DNA from: Talinum fruticosum
Lineage: Eukaryota; Streptophyta; Magnoliopsida; Caryophyllales; Talinaceae
Assembly (NCBI GenBank): GCA_021018815.1
Contig: JAITYX010000140.1
Coordinates: forward strand, 318,501 to 382,500
Length of the DNA stretch: 64,000 bases
Reading direction: 5' to 3'
The notes under the pieces were generated by a model, which saw only the letters and a list, made by a program, of their open reading frames with translations, made no database searches and was not told where the DNA came from. How positions within the stretch are numbered: the first letter of the stretch is position 1; each line of letters starts with the position of its first letter. Below, piece by piece: positions 23,562 to 34,508 of this stretch. The position numbers and the translations under genes were made by a program.

Positions 23562-24635
23562 AATAAGGGGAGATTGTTAGTAAGACAATATATATGACCA
23601 GTCAAACATACATACTTAATTATTTTAGTCTGCCATCTTTTGTTAAAATGAATTTTGATCTCAAGGTATATGTTAAGTAATTATGCTAATTAATCTCACT
23701 AATTATATTCCCCTTGAACTATTTTATTCAATTTCATATTGATTTTTTTCCTTAATTGGCACAACTATAATATGCATTTTAAGGAAATATTTTGACATAT
23801 ATTATTTCTGGTATTTATGGATAAATTCTAATTATATTTTAGAATGATTTTATTCTGAAAAATCTAATTCTTTCCCCATATTATATTGTGTTTATTCTTG
23901 GAAAAAATATGGTCAGATTACGCCATTTAAGATTGCAAGAAGTACAAATGGCAACGAGGAAAATAAAGCACTCGGTTGAAGGATGTCAAGGATGATTATA
24001 AATCAATGATAGAGAAGCATTTTAGAAAGAAGCTCAAAAAGGAAAGAATCAACGTTTCGAAAGTAAGTCAAATTCAGTGAAGATTTTGTTCCCCGATCAA
24101 ACATAGAATAGCAAATCTCAATGGTAACTTTTTGAATTCACAATGGTCTTGTACATGCGAGAGAAAGTTATAAAATTCAAAGCTTAAGACCGGAAGAAAA
24201 ATCAAGGAAAATACATTCAACCTTATTATACTCTATCTCTTGTAATCTCAAACACATTATGTCTTGTAGCAAAGTGTCGTAAGAAATATTATTTTATGAG
24301 TTGTCGTAGCAAAGAGTCTTAGGGAAGACTACTTTGTGAGTTGTAACACTTATGAGAAGTGTGAGTGAAGGGTCTCTAGAGTAAGTGTACTCGAAAGTTC
24401 AATCGGAGAGTTAAGTAAAGTGTTTTTCTAACAATTAGACAATAAGAGAAGTAAAGGATAATCCTAAGGTAGAAAACCCTAGGCGGTCACTAACCTAGAT
24501 ATTTGGATCTAGACCAAGATCGTAAACAACCAACGTATCTTGTCTACTTTAATTTTCTAGTTGTTTGTTTTATTTTTCAATCGACCTCACTCCAAAATAT
24601 AATATCGTCGGACAAATCATAAAATGTTTAATACC
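23562..24635 (+). repeat. Polypurine tract and 3' LTR (first part) of the Sirevirus-type element
   Basis: AATAAGGGGAGAT (23562-23574) is the polypurine tract; the LTR starts TGTTAGTAAGAC at 23575. It is cut at 24635 by copia A and resumes at 33390, ending CTTACA at 33436. It matches the 5' LTR end to end except for the 480 bp retained only here. Confidence 0.8.
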
Positions 24636-25250
24636 TGTTAGAAGATGGCTTAAAATCTTGCTTTTAACACAAGAAAATCGCATTACGGGACAAGAAACAA
24701 GTGAACACGGGCGAGAGTTAACTAGCACGGGCCGTTTCGCACGAAGAAGCAAAACTTGGCTCAGCTGCCCGGTGCCCGGGGTGCTTAATTCTAGCCATTT
24801 TTCCTTCGGTTTCTTGTGGATTAATGCGTGTTTATGACTCCTTAATGCTTGTTATTGCAGTGCAAGTCAAGGGGTTAATTTATTGTCTATTTAAGGAATT
24901 GTTTGTTCATCTTTGTAATCATCCGAGGATCTAAATATTCAAGTTGTGGGGTTTTGGTGAGTGTTCATTGGGGTTGTCCAATTGTGTGTGCTATTGTAAG
25001 GAGAGGGTAGTGAGGTTGGGTAATCTTAGGTTTGTTTGGGAAGGTCTCGGGGTAAGATCGTTTCTTGTAATCTTTTATAATAGTGGTATCGGTTTGTTGT
25101 GCCGATCGTGTTTTTATCTCGATTTGGGTTTCCACGTTAAAAATCTTTATGTCCATTGTCTAATTGCTTTGCATTTGGTTTGATTACTTCTGAATATCTC
25201 ATACATCCTACAAAACTTTTATGCATTCAAAGGTGCTCTATTTCCTAACA
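24636..25250 (+). repeat. 5' LTR of copia A
   Basis: Starts TGTTAGAAGATGG and ends CTATTTCCTAACA, 615 bp. It is followed immediately by the primer-binding site TGGTATTAGAGCC (25253-25265), one base from the initiator tRNA-Met consensus. Confidence 0.9.
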
Positions 25251-25270
25251 AGTGGTATTAGAGCCAACAG

Positions 25271-28240
25271 GTAATCTCGTGTTTGTTTAGGAAGGTCTCG
25301 GGGTGAGATCGTTTCTTGTAATCTCTTATAATAGTGGTATCGGTTTGTTTTGCCGATCGTGGTTTTCTCCCGTGTAACGCTCCCAATCACCATTACTTAA
25401 TAATCCCTTCATTAGGGACTGTTACGTAAGGTCGCAGCGGAAGGTAACAATCGAAGGCGTTACCGCCGTCCTAAAAATAGGACAAGGCTAAATAATTGAA
25501 ATAAAATGAAATACGGTTTGGGCATCTACGGTTATATTTCAAAAATGTCTGTTAGGAGTAACTACTTATTACCCAAGTAGCTATGTCATCCCAAAATACA
25601 GTTTACGGGTTTAGCAATATAATATTTATACAACCTAGACTTTTGTCTAATCCACAAGATAATGTACAATGTATAATAATTCCCAATGTCATACCTAAAC
25701 CCCGGTTGAGGGTAAAATTACCGTGAGCGTCTATGCACCTTGAGAATTGCAGATGCAACGTGGCTGACTAAGGTTTGCCTTCGTCGGACTTGGTAAATGG
25801 TTGATTGTTCACCAATGCTTCTTCCTAAAACAAAAGCGAGTAAAATATTTCGAAGAATGAGTCGAAACTCAGTACGAACATTCTCGCATCTGTAAAACAA
25901 CTTTGAAACATATTTTAATTGATCGAGCGCGCGCATTTCAATTCATTTTAGTTTGAAATCAGGGGAGAGAATATAAGTAAAACTTGCTTGCCGGTTATTA
26001 TCTCGAAAGTGGAACCCCTTGATAATTGATACGATCTTAGTAAGGTGCACACCTTCCGGGACGACCGAGAACCCGAGTTGAAGCCGCACGGGTGGAATTG
26101 AAGGGCATAAGCCCCGATAATTGATAATTGATAATTGAGCGTGGACCACTTAATTAAGTGACAAAACTTGATTTGCAAATGATTCATTATTAGTTATTTA
26201 TATAAGAAATGTTGAGATTTGTTGAAATATGTGAATTTTCGAAGGGTACAGGCAATGAACGTACCTGAATTGAGAATATTTGTTTCTCCCCTTTTGCAGA
26301 AATTTGAGTCACCAGCTATTCGGCAACGAAGTGGCCTCGGTTCTGTTTAAAATGGATTTTTAGGGTTAATGATGTTTTTCTGGAGTTTTAATGCTTGAGT
26401 TGTATAAGCATTAACAATTTATTTCATTTCCTATACTCATGTGAAAATCGATTAAACTAATGTTGGTACTACTCAGCTTCACTGCGTTGATTCCGTTTCA
26501 ATTATTGAATACAATTTATATTAATTAGAGAAGTTGATTAGGCTAACTAAATACTCGATTGTTTTGACGGAATTCAATTCGTTAGCTGATTTGGATTGAC
26601 AATGGTGTCTCTATATATATGGATACACCTAACAAACACTTATTCCTAATTTATTCCTTACTCCTCCCTTCCTTGCATTCAAGACTCATAGTTAAGTAGT
26701 TGACTAATCCGTCAAATGTCTTCCTATAGGAAGGTTCCATAATCCACCGAATTGCTCAAAACCCGTACATACACCATGTTAAGATCATAAGCATTGTTCT
26801 CCCGACAAATTTCACATTCACAACCACTATTAGGTATGCTTAATGCTCAAATCTCCCTCACATGTGTATACTTACACATTGCTTAATTTCACTCTCTACA
26901 TACACATTCTCATTCATTTGTTCAATATAACCATTTCCAACATATAATAAATCCATCAATTTACCCAATTCTATAATAAACATCTCCCAAACTCATTCAC
27001 TAATTCATAATCTCCCCACGAGAATCACATTCGTTCTCATTCATACAATACACAACCAATCCATTGAGATGCCACAACTCGATTATTCACACCAATTCGA
27101 ATTTTCCCAAATTAATCTTTGAATTCACTCCACAAATATATTTCTAATCATACTTCAATTTACAGTTACAATTGCTCAAATAGATAATGAAATTGATAAT
27201 TTAGGGTTTAGAGTTTTACCTTCGAATTCACGGAGGAGGAGTTAAGGAGGGGATGTTGAGGTTGCTCGGTTGCTCCGGCGGCTGCGGGCAGCACCGGCGT
27301 CGAGCTCCAACGGCCGTGCTGCGGGTGGTGGTTGGCGGCAGAATGGGTTGCAGCATCGGCGAGGCAGGGCATCCGCCCGTGCGCGAGCGAGAGCGAGAGT
27401 GAGAGCGCTAGCGTGAGGGAGGGATGCCGGTTGCCTCTAACCGGTGCTGGCGTCGACTCCTGCCCGGCGTTGGCGGTGCCCGGTCGCCGGAACCGGCGCG
27501 ACCAAGGGAAGGCTTGCAGAGGCAGGGCGAAGCGGGGAGAAGCGAGAGGACGCGGAAGAGGAAGCGAGGGGGCGCTGCCGGGCGGCGCCTAGCGCCGGCC
27601 TCGGCCGGCGTGGGTGGCGTCCGGTGGCCGGACCGGGAGGCAGCAGCAGAGAGGTGGTGAGGCAGGGGAGAACGAGGGAGCACGGGAGAGAGAGGATGAG
27701 CCTGAATGTATTTTTAAGTCTGCCTAACATTCCGAGAGAATTCTCTCTGGATTTTTCCTTCAAAATATCAGCGTCACTATTTTTATTGTGTTTTCATTTA
27801 TTTATTATCTTATTATCTCGTCCGATTTTATGTAACTTACTTACATTGTTACGGTTATTATTATTTTGTTCGTGCTATTGCTAATAATGTTGTAAATAAG
27901 TTATACGATCTGTTTTCAAATGTAATGCTTCGTTTAAATTTACAATTGCTAATATGGAATGTTATTGGAGGCCACTTCGTTACCTTAGCTGCATAACACA
28001 CATATAAAAATAAATTAAATATAGAATACCGAATTGAAGTGCACGCGCTCAATGATATTAGTCTCGCAATTGATAAGATAAATAATGTAATTTAAGGGCG
28101 GGTTGTTACACCCGGTTTGGGTTTCCACGTTAAAAATCTTTGTATCCATTGTCTAATTGCTTGCATTTGGTTTGATTACTTCGAATATCTTATACATCCT
28201 ACAAAAAGCTTCGCATTCAAAGGCGCTCTATTTCCTAACA
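25271..28240 (+). repeat. Second, partial copy of the copia A LTR end, split by a solo LTR
   Basis: 25271-25372 and 28111-28240 together reproduce the last 230 bp or so of the copia A LTR (GTAATCTCG... to TTTCCTAACA). They are followed by a second primer-binding-like site TGGTATCA (28243-28250). A tandem partial LTR plus leader duplication therefore precedes gag. A 2738-bp LTR is inserted in the middle of it. Confidence 0.85.
25373..28110 (+). mobile_element. 2.7-kb solo LTR-like insertion (TGTAAC family) in copia A
   Basis: Termini TGTAACGCTCCC and GGGTTGTTACA. CCCG flanks both sides (25369-25372 and 28111-28114), and the intact target is seen in the other copia A LTRs (33253-33266 region), so the boundaries are firm. 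A GC-rich island at 27240-27670 (open on both strands with low-complexity Ala/Arg/Pro-rich frames) lies near the 3' end, as in its relatives. No retroelement protein domain is present. It lacks the CACAC-loop hairpins, so it is a more distant subfamily. Confidence 0.8.
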
Positions 28241-28265
28241 AGTGGTATCATATTTCGGGTTTAGG

Positions 28266-29542
28266 ATGTCTTCTATCATGAAGGTTGATATTCAAAAGTT
28301 CAATAGAGATATTAGCTTCAATCTCTAGAAGGTTCAAATGAAAGCGATCCTCATTAAACATGGGATATGGAAAGTGCTCACATGTGCTAAAGCCAAACCC
28401 GATGGGATTTCCGATGAACAATGGACTGCATACAAGAAGAAGAAGCAAGGGTCAATGTTGGACAATGATTGGGAAGAGTTGCAAGAAAAGGCTCCTTCGG
28501 CAATCCAGGTTGTGCTAGGCACTCGCATGTGTACAAGATGTGCTTGATAAGACAACCATGATGGATCTTTGGAATCGGTTGGAAGAGCTCTACATGAGGA
28601 AGAATCTCACCAACAAGATTCGCTTGAAGGAACGTTTGTATACATTTTCTATGGCTGAAGGTACTCCCATTCGAAACATCTAAATGATTTCAATTCAATT
28701 CTTATTGACTTAGAGAGTTTAGATGTAAAAATTGAGGATGAGGACAAGGCTATTATGTTGGTTGTGTCTTTACCGCATCTTATAAGCATTTTAAGGAAAT
28801 CCTATTGTATAGTAAAGCTGATACTATATCATTTGCGGATGTTAAGGCTAATTTGTTGTCCAAGGAAAAGCTTGACCTTGATACATGGGGTGTAAGAGCG
28901 GAAGGCTTGTCGGTTAGGGAGGGTCCTAAGAAAGGATCTAAATACAAGTTTGAGGGAGACTGTTTTTATTGTAAGAAACCGGGGCATAAGAAATCTGAGT
29001 GCAAGAAACTTGAGTGCAAGAAACTTAAGGCTCTTAAGGAAAAAGAAAAAGGAAAGGAGCAAGAGTTTCGTAAATCTCAAAATGTTGGTGAGGCCGATTT
29101 TGCAATAGATGATAGTGAGTCGGATGGAGATGTTTTGATTGCTTCTTACGGAAAAGGGAGTGAGTCAAAATGGGTTTTAGATTTGGGTTTTTCATTTCAT
29201 GTGTGTTTTAACAAGGCTATGTTTTACACATATGATAAGGTTAATTCGGTGTTGTTAACTTGGGAAATAGTTCAATGTCCCATTGTCTGGAATTGGTGAA
29301 GTTAGAATTAAAACTCATGATGCTGCCGTGAAGATCCTAACTAAGGTACAACATGTTCTAGATCTCAAATGAAATTTGATCTCGTTGGGTGTCCTTGAGG
29401 CTAGAGGACTAAGGTATTCGCTGAAGGTGGACTTTTGAAGGTGATCAAAGGCTCCAAGGTATTGTTGAAGGGTTCGAGGCATGCGAGCCTCTACATTCTT
29501 CATGGATCATTACCTATGTCCACCGGGAGCTTGGACCCTATG
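28266..29542 (+). pseudogene. gag and protease start of copia A, broken
   Basis: ATG at 28266 gives MSSIMKVDIQKFNRDISFNL, then a TAG at 28326 where the family has Trp (a TGG to TAG change), then KVQMKAILIKHGIW, the copia gag (UBN2) core. A frameshift near 28530 leads to LDKTTMMDLWNRLEELYMRK and LKERLYTFSMAEGTPI. The clean piece 28805-29299 carries the zinc knuckle CFYCKKPGHKKSEC (CX2CX4HX4C, intact). An in-frame duplication (ECKKLECKKL) follows it. The protease active site reads WVLDLGFSFHVC where WVLDSGASFHVC is usual, so the DSG catalytic triplet is destroyed. Sequence stops where the next LTR inserts at 29543. Confidence 0.9.
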
Positions 29543-32500
29543 TGTAACACCCCAAAGCACCCCCGGGAGTATTACATCGCCGAGTTCCTTAAAGGAACTC
29601 CCAAGGCTCTTTCCGGTGTTGGTTTGGTCTGTCTAAACTCGACTTAAAGTAATACCAGGTGGTTTTCCCAAAAGAATCGAGATTCTCTGAAAATTTCGGC
29701 GAGTTCCATTTGTAATATGGACTAACCCATAGGCTCAAAGCCTTAAAATCCTGCATAAAAAGCATAATAAAACTCGACGAGCCACACGCTCGGAGTATAC
29801 AACTCAACGGCCACACGCCGGAGTTCAACCACTCATGCTATAAAACTTAAAATAATCTAAAGGGTTTCTATACATTTGGTGCAACTATATGCACTAAATT
29901 ACAAGTACAATATTGAGAAATATCAGAAATGCATAATCTTGACTTGAATCGTTCGGCACGCATCAAACGAGCAATCAGCGGAGTCCGAAATATGCTAAGG
30001 GTAAATCATGCTTCGAAGTGTACCTGCAACACTTGGATGGGGCGGGGCAATTTGTGGGGGTGAGCAATAATCAACGGGCTCACCGGAGTCTTATACCCTT
30101 AAAATGGAAATTCTTTACACATAATACTCATGATAATGAAATCTGCGAATACATAATAACGTAATAGAAATCTATATACTTTTCACTGAAATCTCTTGAA
30201 ATGAAAAGATCAAGACTCTTTAATCACTTAAAAGCACACATTCACATTCAAGAATACTTCTTTTGGGGTTGAATCAACTTTTCCGGGCCTTCGAGGATCC
30301 GAACTAGCACTTCTTTCATCTCGGGCGCGACCCCGACAAAAAGGCTCCCGGGACCTATCTTCTAGGAAGTCTCGGGCGGGCATCCTGCCTCTGCAGGACC
30401 CCTATTAGAACCCTTCCCTCGAAGTTTCTAGCTGGGCGTCCCCGGTTCGAACCCTTCGGTATGCTAAACGATCCGTAGCTCTGTCGATTCAAAACTATTT
30501 GCACATTCTCATTCATCACATTCACTTTCTAGCTTTCTCAATCGATTTAGTATCAAGGAAGGCATGACACCACGTGTCACCCTTATAAATTCACTTTCTT
30601 AAATCTAATTTACTTTCTCAAATACTTTTATTTCTTTAGAATAGAATCACGTTGAAAAGATACTTCACGAGAAATCGCATTCAAGGCTCATTTCACGTAA
30701 AACACAAAACTTCCTTCGAAACTACTTGTGAACATCACATAAAGAAAGCACATAGCACGAATATTCACCATTTAATGCAAGCAATCATTCCCAACTCTTT
30801 TCCTAACTAAGCTTTTCTTAATTCATCGGTTTAGTACGATTGAGTCCAATTCGAGCCACAATAACCACAAGTAGATACTATTTAACTCGACGTTCCCACT
30901 TCTCCCAATTCACTACCTTTATCTCAATTCCTCATTTCATGACTTCACTTTGTAAACCGACCTCTTTTGTGCTCATTCAACCAAATATCCTTAAACTTGC
31001 TTTACCGAATTTCCTTTATCTTCATTCACCTTTTAATTCAATTCTTTCTCAAAGATCTTAGACGTGACTATGGCTTAGTTCCACCTTACCGTTCTCGGCT
31101 TGCTATTCCCCAACTTCGTTTCCCATTTAATAACTCTTACTTTATTAATCGATTCTTGATCGCTAATCCTTAGATATGTATCTCTTAATTACGTTTCATT
31201 ATTCAATTCCCAATAGCTTTACTTACTTTCACGCTCGGTTCAACCTCGAGGATTTAAACATACTACGAACGCACTTAACCTCACAATCGCCCATTTCTCA
31301 CTTATAGGTCCCAATTGCGCATCACTTAATACGATCTCATATTTCTCCTTTACACTCTCCTTGTTATTTCCCTAATTAGCACTCGTCTCTTAATGCCGCG
31401 AATTCAATAAATCTCTAAGACTCAATCTGAATATCAATTCATAATCTATGCCCAAACCATACGCATTTATCCCCAAGCTGACCCGACTCTCGACACTACT
31501 CATTTGACCCAAGCAACTCAATGAATTTCCCGATTTCATTTTCGGGTCTTAACAACTCCCATTCCCTTCACAACTTCCTAATTCAACTTCCAGCGACTAC
31601 TAACTCATTCGATAGCATACATATTCAATATTTCACAATCACATTCAACAATCACGATAAACTCATTTAGATTTCGAATATACTAATAGGTTAGAGTATA
31701 AGACTACCCACCTCGGATTCTTGGGTTTGGAATTGATCGAATTGCTTGCTTGTCTCGCTTTGTGTTTGGGTTGCGTTCGGTTTCGAGGAAGGCTCGCTTC
31801 GGTTCAACGTTTTGGTTCCCACTGCCCTCGGTCTAGCCCTCGTTTGCTCGCCTTCCGGTCCTCCTCCCTTGCCGCCGTTCCTTTTCCCGGTTCGGCCTTC
31901 GAACTCCCGCTCGTCTGTCCCTGTTTCGGGTCTCTCCTCCGCCCCTTGCTCTGCCCAACCTCTCGCTTTCTTTTCCCTTTGCTTGCGTCTGCTCGGGTCG
32001 CCGGCCGTCGCTTTCGGGTCTGCGGTGGTCGCGGCCACCCCTCGGTCTCCTTCGACCCTCGCACCGCTCGCCTTCCCTCTCTCCTGCGCGTTTTGCGGCG
32101 CTGCCCTCTCCTCTGCTCCTCCGTTTCTCTTGCGGGCACCGGCAGCCTTCCCTCCGTTCGCCGCCCGGCTTGCCGGCCTCCGACCTCGGCTCCGGGTCCC
32201 GCGCGCCCTCTCTCTCTCTCTTTGTTTCTCCCGCTCGGTGGTCCTCTCCCCTCCCCTGTTCTGCTCCTCCCTTCGCTGCTCGGGCTCCTCGAGCCTTCTT
32301 TGTTTCCCTCTCTTCCACCGCCTAATTTGGTTGGTTCATTATCCTTATTGGACCCCAAATTAATTTCTATCTCATTTCTCCACTTGCACCAAAACTCACC
32401 TCTTCATTCCCTTTTTAATAATCTTTTCCTTGATTTTATTTATTCGCCACTAGCCTCCAAAGGAATTCCAACGTAATATGTCCGGCCGTAAATAAAATCG

Positions 32501-32581
32501 ACCACTCAACCCCAGGTTGCGGGAAATATACTTAATAATTCTATACTTTTCATTGCTTTCTTTAAAATTCCGGGTATTACA
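29543..32581 (+). mobile_element. 3.0-kb solo LTR-like insertion (TGTAACACCC family) in copia A
   Basis: Begins TGTAACACCCCAAAGC and ends CCGGGTATTACA. Tandem CACAC-loop hairpins lie at 29772-29825. A GC-rich pyrimidine island at 31720-32330 is open on both strands (251 and 184 codons) but encodes only low-complexity Ser/Leu/Pro- or Arg/Glu/Gly-rich sequence. The flanking 5-mers (CTATG and TTTTG) do not match, and copia A pol is missing at this site, so a deletion accompanied or followed the insertion. No protein domain is present. Confidence 0.75.
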
Positions 32582-32702
32582 TTTTGGGTTGTGACAACCA
32601 ATAATTGCCTTTCGGGGTAGAGCCCTCCGGGTGCTACTTCTCGGGAAGGAGAGGTAGGTTGAAGGTGACAAACAAGTTTGAGATTTTGGTCCCGGTGGAG
32701 AT

Positions 32703-33389
32703 TGTTAGAAGATGGCTCAAAATCTTGCTTTTAACTCAAGAAAATCGCATTACGGGATAAGAAACAGCGAACACAAGCGAGAGGTAACTAGCACGGGCCA
32801 TTTCGGATGAAGAAGCAAAACTTGGCCCGAGTAGCAGCCAACACGGGCTGTGTGTGTCGGCCGACACAGCCGGTGTTGGCTGCACCGGCTCCCGAGTGAT
32901 TAATTCTAGCTGTTTTTACTTCGGTTTCTTATGGATTAATGCATGTTTATGGCTCCTTAATGCATGTTTATGGCTCCTTAATGCTTGTTATTGCAATGTA
33001 AGTCAAGGGGTTAGTTTATTGTCTATTTAAGGAATTGTTTGTTCATCTTTGTAATCATCCTCCAAGGATCCAAATATTCAAGTTGTGGGATTTTGGTGAG
33101 TGTCAATTAGGGTTGTCCAATTGTGTGTGCTATTGTAAGGAGAGAGTAGTGAGGTTGGGTAATCTCGGGTTTGTTTGGGAAAGTCTCGGGGTGAGATAGT
33201 TTCTTGTAATCTTTTATAATAGTGGTATCGGTTTGTTGTGCCGATTGTGGTTTTCTCCCGATTTGGGTTTCCACGTTAAAAATCTTTGTGTCAAATGTCT
33301 AATTTCTTTGCATTTGGTTTGATTACTTCTTAATATCTTATACATCCTACAAAATGCTTCCGCATTCAAAGGCGCTCTATTTCCTAACA
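32703..33389 (+). repeat. 3' LTR of copia A
   Basis: Starts TGTTAGAAGATGGCT after the polypurine tract and ends TTTCCTAACA, 687 bp. It carries a GC-rich palindromic stretch at 32842-32885 (AGCCAACACGG...CCGGTGTTGGCTGC) that is shortened and altered in the 5' LTR. Confidence 0.9.
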
Positions 33390-33436
33390 ATACCCTATTC
33401 ACCCCTCGGGGTATATCCGACCTTCCGGGACTTACA

Positions 33437-34508
33437 AACTTAACAAGTAGACATTACAAATTTAGAATTAAGTATTTGATACAATCTTAGCATAATACTA
33501 AAATACACAATTAAATTGTAAAGTTAATTTAGGGGGTAAATACTAGAGGGATTTAAGGTAGATGTTATTATCATTTATGTCAGTAGAGACAGAGAGGGAA
33601 AGAGAGATATTAAAGATTAGGTGGAGTGTAGTTGTGGCCATGATTGGGTGGACTAAATTATAATAGGATATATACTCTATACAAAGTTGCGCGTCTAGAG
33701 AGAGAAGGAAATCTAGAGAGATAAGCTCGATGTATTTACAACCTAGGGTTAAGAAACCTCCGGACCCACGCCGCTCTCCCCTTCTCCTCCTTGCTTCGGA
33801 TCCTTCCCGAGACCAAACTCGGATCCGTATTTCCTTCTTTCCCCTTGAGTACTCACCGAATCTCTCAATCCTCATCAACAACCCACAATGAAGCACGTCA
33901 ATTCTTCTCCGATTCTTGGTTCGTATCCGATACCTCCCTTACCGAATTAATTTTCCCCGATTTCTTACACCGAGATGTTACTAAGGTCAAATCGAGCTAC
34001 CATGCCTTCCATTGCACTTGTTCATGGTGCGTACGGTTACTCGAAACCTATACCGGGTTAACGCTTGAGATTTGGGACTCGGATTGGTTATCTTCCGCTA
34101 ACCACGGGATTTCTCAAGGTAATTGTTGTCCGTTTACGTGCCTAAGAGTTTCAATTAAGGTTCAAATTAATCGCCAAGGTAAGTAGCTTTTATCTCGTTA
34201 TAGGTTTTTTCTATTTTTTATTTTTACTTTTTTATAGCTTGCTCTTGCTTCTAGATCCTTCTTCTCTCGTTGCTTGGTTGTTAGTTTTGAAGGTTTCCCT
34301 TCTCTCTGTGAATTTTTGGTTTGGGTTTTGGGAATTTTCACTATTTATGTTACTTGGTGAGCACTTGTTCACTTCGTTATGGTTCGATCTTGATTCTATT
34401 ACGGGCGATTCATTTGACGGGGTTTTTGTGGTACTATAAATTTCGGGGTGGGGTTTCGGTTCTCTGCAACACTTCCTACTCCCTCCCTCTCTCAGCCTTT
34501 CCCTGCTC
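33437..34508 (+). other. Non-coding stretch, possible LINE 5' leader
   Basis: 33437-33690 is AT-rich with no feature. From about 33690 composition changes to CT-rich sequence that runs into the LINE ORF1 start, which fits a 5' untranslated leader. Frames at 33543-33896 and 33791-34186 overlap on opposite strands and show no domain. Confidence 0.35.

Larger units (their letters stand above)
24636..33389 (+). mobile_element. Copia A: Tork/Tnt1-like copia retrotransposon with two nested insertions
   Basis: LTRs at 24636-25250 and 32703-33389 both begin TGTTAGAAGATGGCT and end TTTCCTAACA. An exact 5-bp duplication ATACC (24631-24635 and 33390-33394) flanks the element. The uninterrupted homologue of this target is visible in the Sirevirus 5' LTR (about 8371). 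The interior holds gag and the start of protease only; integrase, RT and RNase H are missing, and a 3' noncoding part (32582-32702) ends in a polypurine tract GGTGGAGAT. Two TGTAAC-type LTRs are inserted within it. The 3' LTR has a 22-bp tandem duplication (about 32938-32985) that the 5' LTR lacks. Confidence 0.9.
7788..33436 (+). mobile_element. Sirevirus-type Ty1/copia retrotransposon, heavily interrupted
   Basis: This is the outer shell of the composite. It runs from a 5' LTR (7788-8414) through gag (8475-10111), a CACTA-2 insertion, pol remnants (20821-about 22620), a purine-rich tract (23562-23574) and a 3' LTR (23575-24635, resuming 33390-33436). The gag sequence resembles the Sirevirus/Maximus lineage of copia elements (motifs NGSNFAHWKR, MLPEEGIKDMYIRF, KPDDLIGKLLTHE). 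Reverse transcriptase and most of integrase are not recognisable, so an internal deletion is inferred. The 5' LTR has lost about 480 bp relative to the 3' LTR. I found no matching target duplication (GTTACT before, AACTTA after). Confidence 0.75.

Noticed and set aside
31721..32476. Long open frame of 251 codons (and 205, 184 and 161 codons in overlapping frames and strands)
   Set aside because: Open on both strands because of GC-rich strand-biased composition inside an LTR. Low-complexity protein and no conserved domain. Equivalent islands in sibling LTRs encode different sequences.
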